This document shows, piece after piece, positions 19,260 to 26,463 of a stretch of DNA of 43,710 bases. Position numbers and translations under genes: made by a program. Location of the stretch: positions 1 through 43,710 of the forward strand of contig CALXMX010000173.1 of NCBI GenBank assembly GCA_944389575.1, in the 5' to 3' direction. The notes under the pieces were generated by a model. That model saw only the letters and a program-made list of their open reading frames with translations, was not told the origin of the DNA and made no database searches. Each line of letters opens with the position of its first letter. Position 1 is the stretch's first letter. This DNA comes from an uncultured Opitutales bacterium. GTDB taxonomy: Bacteria; Verrucomicrobiota; Verrucomicrobiia; Opitutales; Intestinicryptomonadaceae.

Positions 19260-20126
19260 CGCGCACGTTCAAGCCCCGCGCGCAAGATGCGCGAAAACAA
19301 CGCGCCTCGCGCCGAAAGCGGCCGGCTCTTCAAAAGCCGAAAGCGCCTTGCAAAAGGCCGACATTTCCATGAAGGCGCCGTCGCTTCGAAAGCCGCCCTT
19401 AAAAGGCCGCATATTAGCAGGCTGCCGGCAACGCTCCCCCAAAAAACGCCGCACATATGAAGCGCAGGTTTCCCGAAAATTCCGACGCGCGCCGCATGCC
19501 GCAATGTCGCCTTTTAAGAGCCGCAACCGCACTTCCTTCGCAAACAGCAGAAACGCCCAAAAGCCAAAGGGCGCCAGCGCGCAAAAAGTGGGTGGAACGC
19601 CGAAACGCTCCAGCGATTCAAAAGCCGACAGCCTTCCGAAAATTGAAAGCCGGCAACAGCATCGAAAAACGGCGGAACCTAAGATAATCCTGGCCTCCTG
19701 AAGGTCGCCTCTCAAAGACTGCAAGCCCCCGCGAACAGACGGCACACAAAAAGCGCCGCGCATTCCCAAAAGAATGCCGCCGCTTCCAAAGCTGCCGACA
19801 TGCAGGCGAACCGCCGCTCCCCCCCTAAGAAAGGAGAAACCTCAGCACTCCGCCGCAACCGCCAAAGCGCGCAATACCGCTAAACCGCGCAATGAAACAA
19901 CAAAAACAACCGCGCCCGACCCCGGCTTCCGCGCTCCCCAATAATTTCAAAAGAACACGAAAACGCAATCGCGCCCCGCGCCGTGCTGTCTGCCCATTGC
20001 AACGCCCGAGCACTCCGCCGAAGAACGAACCGCCCGCATTCCCGAAAATTGCGGCGCGCGAATGCGCCCGCCGAATCCCCCGAAGATGCCACAGCCCAAT
20101 CCGCAACAATGCGTCGAACTTTAACA

Positions 20127-20138
20127 ATTCGTAAAAAT
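20127..20138. repeat. right arm of a 12-bp inverted repeat
   Basis: ATTCGTAAAAAT, the exact reverse complement of 19248-19259. It lies 140 nt downstream of the rplL stop codon. Confidence 0.6.
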
Positions 20139-20192
20139 TTGAAAGAACTTTATCTGCAAGCCCGTTTTTTACGCTTCGAACTTTTTAAGCGG

Positions 20193-20209
20193 AAAAAGCG
20201 GACAGCCGC
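20193..20209 (-). terminator. weak terminator or attenuator candidate after rplL
   Basis: On the minus strand GCGG-CTGT-CCGC followed by TTTTT lies about 70 nt past the rplL stop. The stem is only 4 bp, so efficiency would be low. It could be the partial terminator that lowers rpoBC expression relative to the ribosomal genes in many bacteria, but this is a guess from position. Confidence 0.3.
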
Positions 20210-20278
20210 AGCACGGGATATATCCACCGCGCCGCGAACTCTCCGCGAAATGTGTCAACTGTGGTTATAAAAAGCCAA

Positions 20279-20656
20279 TTACTTGATTTCGACCTCCGCG
20301 CCGGCGTCCTTGAGCTTCTTGGCCATCTCTTCGGCCTCCGCCTTTGTGACGCCCTCTTTGAGGGTCTTGGGCGCGCCTTCGACCAAAGCCTTGGCCTCCG
20401 CCAAACCGAGAGAGGTAATCGCGCGGACTTCCTTAATGACCGCAATCTTCTTGGAAGCGTCAACCGACTTCAACACGACGTCGAAAGCGACCTTCTCTTC
20501 CTCCGCGGGAGCCGCAGCCCCTCCGGCGACAACCGCCACGGGAGCCGCCGCGCTTACGCCCCACTTTTCCTCCAGCTCCTTGACCAGCTCTGCCGCCTCG
20601 ACGACCGTCAGCGCGCTGAGCCATTCTATAACCTGATCCTTTGTAATGTCTGCCAT
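20279..20656 (-). CDS. rplL: 50S ribosomal protein L7/L12
   Basis: A 125-residue stalk protein: N-terminal dimerisation helices [20 protein letters not shown], an Ala/Pro-rich hinge near residues 38-53, and the C-terminal factor-binding domain with [20 protein letters not shown] and [20 protein letters not shown]. It recruits the GTPase factors EF-Tu, EF-G and IF2. It follows rplJ after 205 nt, a larger gap than usual. Confidence 0.98.
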   Translation of the reverse strand: MADITKDQVIEWLSALTVVEAAELVKELEEKWGVSAAAPVAVVAGGAAAPAEEEKVAFDVVLKSVDASKKIAVIKEVRAITSLGLAEAKALVEGAPKTLKEGVTKAEAEEMAKKLKDAGAEVEIK

Positions 20657-20861
20657 GATTTTGTTCTCCTTCGGACTCTTAGCGTTCCCCTGCGGAACAA
20701 TTAAGAGGCCAACGCCTCCTAAGTTAGTCCATTAGTTGTTGTTTTGCGCTCCCCAAACTTCGGCAAATAAAAGCCCGGGAAACATTGTTGCCAAGCGTTT
20801 GCCACGCCCGAAAATTGCCTGAAAAATTCCGCCCGCGCAACGCGAGCGAAATGCGTAAAAA

Positions 20862-21350
20862 CTACTCCTTGCCTTCGAGCTTCTCGCCGCGAACGAATAT
20901 GACGCGGACAATCTGCTTGGCGGGCGTATTGAGCAAAGCCAGGAACTTCGCCCGAAGCTCCGGAAGCGACGGAAGGCTGCCCAGGTGGATTACCTCCTCC
21001 TTAGTCATGACCTTTTCGCCCAAAACCCCGAGCTTGATTTCCGCGTTCTCGCGGGTCTTGAAAAATTCCGACACGACCTTGGCCACCGCCGCCGGATCCG
21101 ACCCCCCGCAGATAAAGCCGGTCTGACCCGAAAGAACCGAGGAAACGTCCGGAAGCCCAAGCTCCTTGGCGACTATGTTGATTATCGAATTCTTGGAGAC
21201 GTGATACTCCGCGCCGACCGCCGCAAGAGCCTTGCGGAACGCGGCCGAATCGGAAACTTTCACTCCCGTAAAGCTGACGAGAAAGAGGTGTTCGGCCAAA
21301 GATATGCGGTTGCGCGCCTCCTCAACGAGAAATTTCTTTTCTGGTCTCAT
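20862..21350 (-). CDS. rplJ: 50S ribosomal protein L10
   Basis: A 162-residue L10, MRPEKKFLVEEARNRISLAE, with the rRNA-binding N-terminal domain (YHVSKNSIINIVAKELGL around residues 48-65) and a C-terminal helix that binds L7/L12 dimers. It lies 17 nt after rplA. In E. coli an L10-L12 complex represses its own leader; the 205-nt space after this gene, not before it, is the unusual spacing here. Confidence 0.96.
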   Translation of the reverse strand: MRPEKKFLVEEARNRISLAEHLFLVSFTGVKVSDSAAFRKALAAVGAEYHVSKNSIINIVAKELGLPDVSSVLSGQTGFICGGSDPAAVAKVVSEFFKTRENAEIKLGVLGEKVMTKEEVIHLGSLPSLPELRAKFLALLNTPAKQIVRVIFVRGEKLEGKE

Positions 21351-21367
21351 TGTCTAAACTCCCTCCT

Positions 21368-22054
21368 CTATTCCGAAATTTCGCCCAGCGATATTTTCAC
21401 CGAGGGACTCATCGTCGAACTGATCGACACCGAGTTTACAAACTTACCCTTGACGACTTCCGGGCGAGCCGCCGCCACGCTCGCAAGCGCGGTCTTGACG
21501 TTCTCAACAAGCTTGTCTGCCGAAAAGCTGCGCTTGCCCACCGTCACGCTCATGTTGGCGGTCTTGTCCATCTTGTACTCCACGCGGCCGGCCTTGACTT
21601 CCTGAATCGCCGAAACCACGTCGTCGGTCACCGTTCCGCTCTTGGGATTGGGCATTAACCCGCGGGGACCGAGAACCCTAGCCACCTTGCGGACTTCCTT
21701 CATCGCCGAAACCGTCGAGATTGCGACGTCGAAATCCAGCCAGCCCCCCTCAATTTCCTTTATAAGCTCGGCAAATCCGGCCTTGTCCGCACCAGCGGAA
21801 AGAGCCTCCTCCGGCTTCTCGGTAAAGACGACCACGCGAACCTTTTTGCCGCTCCCGTTGGGAAGGCGCACCGTGCCGCGTACCATCTGATTGCTCTGCT
21901 TGGGGTCGACGTTCAGGTTGAACGAAAGCTCAACCGTCTCGTCAAAACGCGCGGCCGGCATCGCCTGCAACGCGTTCACCGCGTCAACGACAGAAAGCGC
22001 CTTTTCCGAAAGGCCTTCCATCGCTTTCTTGTATCTTTTGCTTCTTTTAACCAT
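21368..22054 (-). CDS. rplA: 50S ribosomal protein L1
   Basis: A 228-residue L1 starting MVKRSKRYKKAMEGLSEKAL, with the signatures FNLNVDPKQSNQMVRGTVRL and KVARVLGPRGLMPNPKSGTV. L1 forms the mobile stalk that handles E-site tRNA and often represses its own operon. The ATG at 22054 gives the family N-terminus; upstream in-frame sequence to 22135 is not conserved-looking. AGGAG lies rather far upstream, about 13 nt from the ATG. Confidence 0.97.
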   Translation of the reverse strand: MVKRSKRYKKAMEGLSEKALSVVDAVNALQAMPAARFDETVELSFNLNVDPKQSNQMVRGTVRLPNGSGKKVRVVVFTEKPEEALSAGADKAGFAELIKEIEGGWLDFDVAISTVSAMKEVRKVARVLGPRGLMPNPKSGTVTDDVVSAIQEVKAGRVEYKMDKTANMSVTVGKRSFSADKLVENVKTALASVAAARPEVVKGKFVNSVSISSTMSPSVKISLGEISE

Positions 22055-22189
22055 GACTTTTTTGTTTGTCTCCTGCCGAAAACGAGTCCAGCAGTGCGGT
22101 TTTACTTGTCTGCGACCCGCCGTAGGACGGATCAAAAAAATCGCTCGCTCAATATCGGGGCGAAATTTTCCCGGATTTTCCGCCCCCCG

Positions 22190-22220
22190 CCGCCGACGCC
22201 TTTCGCAGGCCGAACGGCGG
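22190..22220 (-). promoter_or_regulatory. nested hairpin in the rplK-rplA intergenic leader
   Basis: The 200-nt gap between rplK and rplA contains a 6-bp outer stem CCGCCG/CGGCGG and an inner GCCT/AGGC stem (22198-22210). There is no T tract, so it is not a terminator. L1 commonly binds a structured mRNA site near its genes; that this is such a site is only inferred from position. Confidence 0.35.
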
Positions 22221-22254
22221 CAGAACGCGCCCTCTATGCGAAAACCCGCCGGGA

Positions 22255-22680
22255 TTATCCGACGATGTCGATGCCCATGGAGCGGGCCGTGCCCTCTATT
22301 ATTCTGCAGACAGCTTCGGGGCTCTCGGCATTGAGGTCGTTCGCCTTGATCTTGGCTATTTCCATAACCTGGGCCTTAGTGACCTTGCCGACCTTGTCCA
22401 TATTGGGCTTCGCGCTGCCGGAGGCGATTTTTGCCGCCTTCTTCAAGAGAACCGCCGCCGGAGGCGACTTCAACACAAACGTGAAAGACTTGTCCTGATA
22501 CACGGAGATGACCACCGGAAGAATCATTCCCGCCTGATCCTTTGTGCGCGCATTGAACTCTTTGCAGAAACCCATGATGTTCACGCCCGCCGCGCCGAGC
22601 GCCGGACCTACCGGCGGCGCCGGATTCGCCGCGCCCGCGGGAAGTTGCAACTTGATTTCCTTTACTACTTTCTTTGCCAT
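22255..22680 (-). CDS. rplK: 50S ribosomal protein L11
   Basis: A 141-residue L11, the exact usual length, starting [20 protein letters not shown] with [20 protein letters not shown] and the C-terminal RNA-binding motif [15 protein letters not shown]11 binds the GTPase-associated centre of 23S rRNA and is needed for RelA activation and thiostrepton action. A promoter candidate lies 67 to 94 nt upstream. Confidence 0.98.
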   Translation of the reverse strand: MAKKVVKEIKLQLPAGAANPAPPVGPALGAAGVNIMGFCKEFNARTKDQAGMILPVVISVYQDKSFTFVLKSPPAAVLLKKAAKIASGSAKPNMDKVGKVTKAQVMEIAKIKANDLNAESPEAVCRIIEGTARSMGIDIVG

Positions 22681-22746
22681 TTTTATCCGATTTCCTTTGG
22701 AATTTTCCTTGCTGAGGCTGTGCGTAAATTTTTCTGAAAGCCGTCC

Positions 22747-22774
22747 ATAATCTATGTATTAGGGAAAAAGCCAA
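22747..22774 (-). promoter_or_regulatory. candidate promoter for rplKAJL-rpoBC
   Basis: In the 144-nt gap between nusG and rplK the minus strand has TTGGCT (22769-22774), a 16-nt spacer and GATTAT (22747-22752), four of six -10 bases, in an A+T-rich context preceded by an A/T tract. Confidence 0.4.
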
Positions 22775-22824
22775 GCGTTTTTTTTAAAAATTTCAGCTTC
22801 TTCCCGCCGGCAAAACAAAAGAGG

Positions 22825-23412
22825 CTATTGCTTTACGGTCTTTTCAACCTGCCAATATTCGAGCTCGACCGGCGTAAATCTGCCGAAAATCGAAACGCTG
22901 ACCTTCAGCTTGCCGCGCTCCGGATCCACTTCGTCTATCACTCCCACGAGACTGAGGAAGGGCCCGTCGGTTATCTTGACCTCCTCGCCAACCTCAAAGT
23001 TGACCTTGGGCTTCTCAACGCCCTCCGACTGCCTCATGTGCTCGAACACTTCGCGTATTTCGTTTTCGCGCAGGGGAAGCGGCCTGTCGCCCCCCATGAA
23101 ATTTATTATTCCGTTGATGCCGCGGACAAAATACCACGGCTTTTCAAGAAAATTTTCGTTCTCGTCGTAAAGCTTTACCTTAATAAAAATGTAGCCGGGA
23201 TAAAGCTTGCGCTTGCGCGTGGTCTTCTTGTCGTTCTTGACCTCCGAAACAAGCTCCTCCGGCATGAGAATGTCGTCTTTGGAAATGTATTCGCCCATGT
23301 CCTCGACGTCTATCATGCGCTTGAGGCCCTCCACAGCCTTCTGCTCCATATTGGAGCGCGTCTGGACCGCGTACCACTTGTAGAGACTGTTAGGATCGTA
23401 TTCCAATTCCAT
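22825..23412 (-). CDS. nusG: transcription termination/antitermination factor NusG
   Basis: A 195-residue NusG. The N-terminal NGN domain opens with WYAVQTRSNMEQKAVEGLKR and contains YPGYIFIKVKL; the C-terminal KOW domain contains FEVGEEVKITDGPFLSLVG. It binds RNA polymerase and, through S10, the ribosome or Rho. A charged insertion of about 20 residues (VSEVKNDKKTTRKRK region) precedes the YPGYIF strand. It lies 12 nt after secE, the classical pairing. Confidence 0.97.
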   Translation of the reverse strand: MELEYDPNSLYKWYAVQTRSNMEQKAVEGLKRMIDVEDMGEYISKDDILMPEELVSEVKNDKKTTRKRKLYPGYIFIKVKLYDENENFLEKPWYFVRGINGIINFMGGDRPLPLRENEIREVFEHMRQSEGVEKPKVNFEVGEEVKITDGPFLSLVGVIDEVDPERGKLKVSVSIFGRFTPVELEYWQVEKTVKQ

Positions 23413-23424
23413 TGAAGATCCCTT

Positions 23425-23637
23425 TTACTTTCCGCCCCGGACGAACGAAGTGAACAAATCGACCACGTTGTAAACGGCGAAGTCCACCACGCTGACGAAT
23501 ATCCCCAACAGGCCTATCGCCACGAAAACCACCACGATGGAACTGCGCAATTCCTTGCGCGTCGGCAACGTGAGCTTTTTAAGCTCCGTCATGGTCTCTT
23601 TGTAAAACTGCCTGATTTTTGGGAATGGATTTGTCAT
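23425..23637 (-). CDS. secE: preprotein translocase subunit SecE
   Basis: A 70-residue single-spanning SecE: an amphipathic helix KIRQFYKETMTELKKLTLPT with the conserved LKK..WP-like turn, then one membrane segment (SSIVVVFVAIGLLGIFVSVV). It clamps SecY in the inner membrane. The ATG at 23637 is chosen by family length; the in-frame upstream sequence runs into the tRNA-Trp gene. It is 75 nt after tRNA-Trp and 12 nt before nusG. Confidence 0.95.
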   Translation of the reverse strand: MTNPFPKIRQFYKETMTELKKLTLPTRKELRSSIVVVFVAIGLLGIFVSVVDFAVYNVVDLFTSFVRGGK

Positions 23638-23712
23638 TGTAATTTGCTGGCGGCCGACCGCCTTCGACATTCTTTGCCCGCGCGAAACCGCGCGCCGCAA
23701 ACGTTTTGAACG

Positions 23713-23785
23713 CAGGGAAGGAGGGACTCGAACCCCCAACACGCGGTTTTGGAGACCGCTGCTCTACCAATTGAACTACTTCCCT
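23713..23785 (-). tRNA. trnW: tRNA-Trp (anticodon CCA)
   Basis: A 73-nt cloverleaf: acceptor AGGGAAG pairs with CTTCCCT, D arm GTTCAATTGGTAGAGC, anticodon stem GCGGT/ACCGC with loop CTCCAAA (anticodon CCA at 23750-23752), T arm GGGGGTTCGAGTCCCTC, discriminator G. CCA is not encoded. It sits between tuf and secE, the common bacterial arrangement. Confidence 0.97.
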
Positions 23786-23974
23786 ATGTTCCGCCGCCGC
23801 GCGCCCCTTGCCGAAAAAAAATATCCGACAAAAATGCGCGCGGGCGGCAAAATTTTTCAAATAAATAAAAAGAACTGCGCACCCCCGCCTAAACCCGCCA
23901 AAAAACCGCCCGAGGCAAACTATGCGCCGCCGATAAATTTTTTAGCGGAAGCGGGAACGCGAACTCCATGTCGC

Positions 23975-24003
23975 AAAACCCGGCGGAGAACCGCCTCCGC
24001 CGG
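23975..24003 (-). terminator. intrinsic terminator after tuf
   Basis: On the minus strand, 18 nt after the tuf stop, CCGGCGGAG pairs perfectly with CTCCGCCGG across a GCGGTT loop and is followed by GTTTT. The 9-bp G+C stem is strong although the T tract is short. The tRNA-Trp-secE-nusG genes downstream therefore need read-through or a promoter in 23786-23974; no clear one was seen. Confidence 0.75.
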
Positions 24004-24021
24004 ATTTGAAAAACGCCAAAC

Positions 24022-25212
24022 TTAGGCCAAAACTTCCGTTATGCGTCCCGCGCCAATCGTGCGGCCACCTTCGCGGATTGCGAAACGCTGGCCCTTCTCC
24101 ATGGCGATGGGCTTCTGGAGGTCGATTTCAATGGAGACGTTGTCCCCCGGCATGACCATCTCAACTCCCTCGGGCAGTTTGCAGACGCCGGTGACGTCGG
24201 CCGTGCCGAAGAAGAATTGCGGACGGTAGTTCGAGAAGAACGGCGTGTGGCGGCCACCCTCGTCCTTGGTGAGGACGTAGATTTCAGCCTTGGCCTTGGT
24301 GTGCGGAGTAATGGAACCCGGCTTGGCCAGAACCATTCCGCGCTGGATTTCGTTCTTTTCTATGCCGCGCAAAAGCAGGCCAACGTTGTCGCCCGCCTGT
24401 CCCTGGTCGAGGAGCTTGCGGAACATTTCAACGCCGGTGACGACCGTCTTGCGGGTGTCGCCCATGCCGACGATTTCAACTTCGTCGTTGACCTTGATTA
24501 CGCCGCGCTCAATACGGCCGGTGGCGACGGTGCCGCGCCCGGTGATGGAGAACACGTCCTCAATGCTCATCATGAAGGGCTGGTCGACGGGGCGCTGCGG
24601 CTCCGGAATTTCGGAGTCGATGGCGTCCATGAGGGCGTCTATGCTCTTTACGCCAAATTCGACGCCTTCGAGAGCCTGCGTGGCCGAACCGCGAATGATT
24701 TTAATATTGTCGCCGTCGTACTGGTACTTGTTGAGAAGGTCGCGCACTTCCATCTCGACGAGTTCGAGCAGTTCGGGGTCGTCGAGCAAATCGCACTTGT
24801 TGAGGAACACCACGATTTGCGGAACGCCGACCTGCCTGGCCAAAAGAATGTGCTCGCGCGTCTGGGGCATCGGGCCGTCGGCGGCGCTGACGACGAGGAT
24901 TGCGCCGTCCATCTGCGCCGCACCCGTGATCATGTTCTTAACGAAGTCGGCGTGGCCGGGGCAGTCCACGTGCGCATAGTGGCGCGTCGGAGTTTCGTAC
25001 TCGACGTGGGCGACGGCGATTGTGACAGTCTTGGTAGCGTCGCGAACAGTGCCGCCCTTAGCGATGTCCTGATAGGACTTAAATTGAGCCAGGCCCTTGT
25101 CCGACTGAACCTTCAAGATTGCGGTCGTGAGTGTGGTTTTACCATGGTCAATATGGCCTATGGTGCCCACATTTACGTGGGGCTTTGTTCTGACGAATGA
25201 TTCTTTCGACAT
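24022..25212 (-). CDS. tuf: translation elongation factor Tu
   Basis: A 396-residue EF-Tu, [20 protein letters not shown], with [10 protein letters not shown] (P-loop), [22 protein letters not shown] and the domain III segment [20 protein letters not shown]. It delivers aminoacyl-tRNA to the ribosome. It is the only tuf in the window: the str operon here carries none. It lies 48 nt after tRNA-Thr and is followed by a strong terminator. Confidence 0.98.
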   Translation of the reverse strand: MSKESFVRTKPHVNVGTIGHIDHGKTTLTTAILKVQSDKGLAQFKSYQDIAKGGTVRDATKTVTIAVAHVEYETPTRHYAHVDCPGHADFVKNMITGAAQMDGAILVVSAADGPMPQTREHILLARQVGVPQIVVFLNKCDLLDDPELLELVEMEVRDLLNKYQYDGDNIKIIRGSATQALEGVEFGVKSIDALMDAIDSEIPEPQRPVDQPFMMSIEDVFSITGRGTVATGRIERGVIKVNDEVEIVGMGDTRKTVVTGVEMFRKLLDQGQAGDNVGLLLRGIEKNEIQRGMVLAKPGSITPHTKAKAEIYVLTKDEGGRHTPFFSNYRPQFFFGTADVTGVCKLPEGVEMVMPGDNVSIEIDLQKPIAMEKGQRFAIREGGRTIGAGRITEVLA

Positions 25213-25260
25213 GGTTCTTTCGGTTTATTTTTTTAGGTTTAGTTGATGACTTTTCCAACG

Positions 25261-25333
25261 AGCCCCAGAGCGGATTTGAACCGCCGACCCCGTCCTTACC
25301 AAGGACGTGCTCTGCCAGCTGAGCTACCAGGGC
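25261..25333 (-). tRNA. trnT: tRNA-Thr (anticodon GGT)
   Basis: A 73-nt cloverleaf: acceptor GCCCTGG pairs with CTGGGGC including two G-T pairs, D arm GCTCAGCTGGCAGAGC, anticodon stem CGTCC/GGACG with loop TTGGTAA (anticodon GGT at 25298-25300), T arm GGCGGTTCGAATCCGCT, discriminator T. CCA is not encoded. It precedes tuf, as in many bacteria. Confidence 0.95.
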
Positions 25334-25340
25334 GACGTCG

Positions 25341-25363
25341 AAAAAGCCGCCAGTTGTCTGGCG
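25341..25363 (-). terminator. terminator-like hairpin just upstream of tRNA-Thr
   Basis: On the minus strand CGCCAG-ACAA-CTGGCG is followed by GCTTTTT, 7 nt before the tRNA-Thr gene. No minus-strand gene lies upstream, so the structure sits between any tRNA-Thr promoter and the tRNA itself. It could act as an attenuator or protect against antisense transcription. Confidence 0.55.
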
Positions 25364-25387
25364 TTTCTAATTTAAAGCGTCAAAATG

Positions 25388-25412
25388 TGTATAAAGCGCA
25401 AAGGAACGTCAA
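25388..25412 (-). promoter_or_regulatory. possible promoter of tRNA-Thr-tuf
   Basis: On the minus strand TTGACG (25407-25412) and TATACA (25388-25393) lie 13 nt apart, shorter than the sigma-70 optimum, downstream of two runs of eight or nine A/T bases that could serve as an UP element. Position fits a strong promoter for the tuf unit, but the spacing is poor. Confidence 0.35.
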
Positions 25413-25501
25413 CCATTTTTTTTTGCGCGGCCAAAAAAAAGTCGTTGACACCCCGCAAAGTTAAGTGCGACAAAAAATCCGAATCAACCGCGTTTGAAAG
25501 C

Positions 25502-26158
25502 ATGGAGATTTCCACACAGGCGCGCACGGCCGCGCGCGCAGAGCTGGAGAAGTGCCTAAATATCCGCGCCGCCCGCGCGGCCTGCAAGGCGTGCGCAAAT
25601 TACGCAAAGGTGTGGAGCTGCCCGCCGTATCCGGCAGGCGCGCTGCGCTTCGCGATTCCCAAGACGTGTTCCGAAATAGTGCTGATACGCCGCCGGGCAA
25701 AGTTCGCGCCCGGCGAATTAGACCGCAAATCCGCCGCGGAGGCGTTCAAGCTGCTGCGCGGGGATTTCGACCCTTATGTCTTGGACATCGAGCGGAAAAC
25801 GCCGGGGGGATTCGCGCTGCTTGCGGGAAGTTGCTGCAACTGCCTGTGCGGCCCCGGCGGGTGCCCGCGCAAAGACGGGCTCCCCTGCCCGGCGCCGGAA
25901 AAGTTGCGGCCGTCATTGGAGTCTTTGGGATTTGACGCGGCAAAAATTCTCGAAAAATTTTTCGGCGAAAAACTTTTTTGGGGCGAAAGGCCGAAAGAGT
26001 TGACCCTGCTTGCCGCCGTCGCAATCCGAAGCGACAGCGCATGTGCGGCGCAACGCTCCGCAACTTTAGACGGCGGCGCGCATTCGGGCGATTTTGCATG
26101 CGCAAAAACCCGCTTTGCCGACTGGCTGAACAACATGCGCAGCAATGCGGCTCTCTGA
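25502..26158 (+). CDS. DUF2284-type predicted metal-binding protein
   Basis: A 218-residue cytoplasmic protein rich in cysteine. The N-terminal cluster Cys 28, Cys 31 and Cys 40 (ACKACANYAKVWSCPPYP) and the later GSCCNCLCGPGGCPRKDGLP with C-P-A-P-E-K-L-R-P-S-L-E-S-L-G match the DUF2284 signature of a predicted iron-sulfur or metal site. Biochemical function is unknown for the family. The ATG at 25502 is chosen because the upstream in-frame 39 residues are a Lys/Ser-rich translation of the intergenic region. It is transcribed away from tRNA-Thr-tuf. No clear promoter or strong Shine-Dalgarno sequence is seen. Confidence 0.8.
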   Translation: MEISTQARTAARAELEKCLNIRAARAACKACANYAKVWSCPPYPAGALRFAIPKTCSEIVLIRRRAKFAPGELDRKSAAEAFKLLRGDFDPYVLDIERKTPGGFALLAGSCCNCLCGPGGCPRKDGLPCPAPEKLRPSLESLGFDAAKILEKFFGEKLFWGERPKELTLLAAVAIRSDSACAAQRSATLDGGAHSGDFACAKTRFADWLNNMRSNAAL

Positions 26159-26210
26159 GCGATTACGCGTTTTGGAGCGCGCTCGCCTCCCTTCCCCTTT
26201 CCGCAAGCGC

Positions 26211-26315
26211 GCGAAAGAATATATTTTATTATTAGGCGCGGTGAATATGTGTGGCGAAATATATTTATTTTATTAGGCGCGGTGAATAGACGCGAAGGAA
26301 TATATTTATTGGGTA
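26211..26315. repeat. three imperfect direct repeats of about 40 bp
   Basis: Units begin with GCGAA at 26211, 26254 and 26292. Each has GCGAA followed by an ATATATTTTATT-type block; the first two continue with TATTAGGCGCGGTGAATA (26230-26247 and 26271-26288), which the third lacks. The A+T-rich units stand out from the G+C-rich surroundings. No CRISPR-like regularity and no coding frame. Confidence 0.7.
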
Positions 26316-26368
26316 CGGCGGCCATTTTTATCCGGCGCTTTTTTTCGGCTTCCTTTTTTGCGCGGCGC

Positions 26369-26410
26369 ATAAAATAAAGGCGCGCCGCTTCAAAGCCGAA
26401 AGCGGCGCGC
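26369..26410 (-). terminator. intrinsic terminator of the PEP-CTERM gene
   Basis: On the minus strand GCGCGCCGCTT pairs perfectly with AAGCGGCGCGC across a 9-nt loop (26391-26399), followed by CCTTTATTTTAT. It begins about 54 nt after the stop codon of the gene at 26464-27978. Confidence 0.8.
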
Positions 26411-26463
26411 GAATTGCGCGGATTTCACCTTCACAGAAATTCGCCGCAAAAAATCCGCCGATA

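Larger units (their letters stand above)
19215..20278. other. 1064-nt gene-free gap between rplL and rpoB, bounded by a 12-bp inverted repeat
   Basis: No open frame here looks like a protein: the frames on both strands are low-complexity Arg/Ala/Pro/Ser translations without family motifs. ATTTTTACGAAT at 19248-19259 and its exact reverse complement ATTCGTAAAAAT at 20127-20138 enclose about 870 bp. Inside, short words such as CCCGAAAATT and AAAGCCGA recur (near 19468, 19650, 20041). The plus strand is rich in C and A, so the transcript of the minus strand is G/U-rich. It could be a long structured leader for rpoB or a decayed insertion. Confidence 0.5.
26159..26463. other. 305-nt gap between two convergent genes
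   Basis: No gene is seen. The stretch holds a cluster of imperfect direct repeats (26211-26315) and the terminator of the minus-strand PEP-CTERM gene (26369-26410). Confidence 0.7.

Noticed and set aside
19269-19769. 166-codon open frame on the minus strand in the rplL-rpoB gap
   Set aside because: Its translation is Arg/Ala/Phe/Cys-rich without any motif, it has no ribosome-binding site, and similarly long frames are open on the plus strand, as expected for G+C-rich noncoding sequence.
20253-20258. Perfect TTGACA on the minus strand just after rplL
   Set aside because: No -10-like hexamer lies 15-19 nt downstream; the only TATA-like word is about 26 nt away.
26211-26315. CRISPR array
   Set aside because: Only three imperfect units of variable length with no unique spacers and no cas genes.
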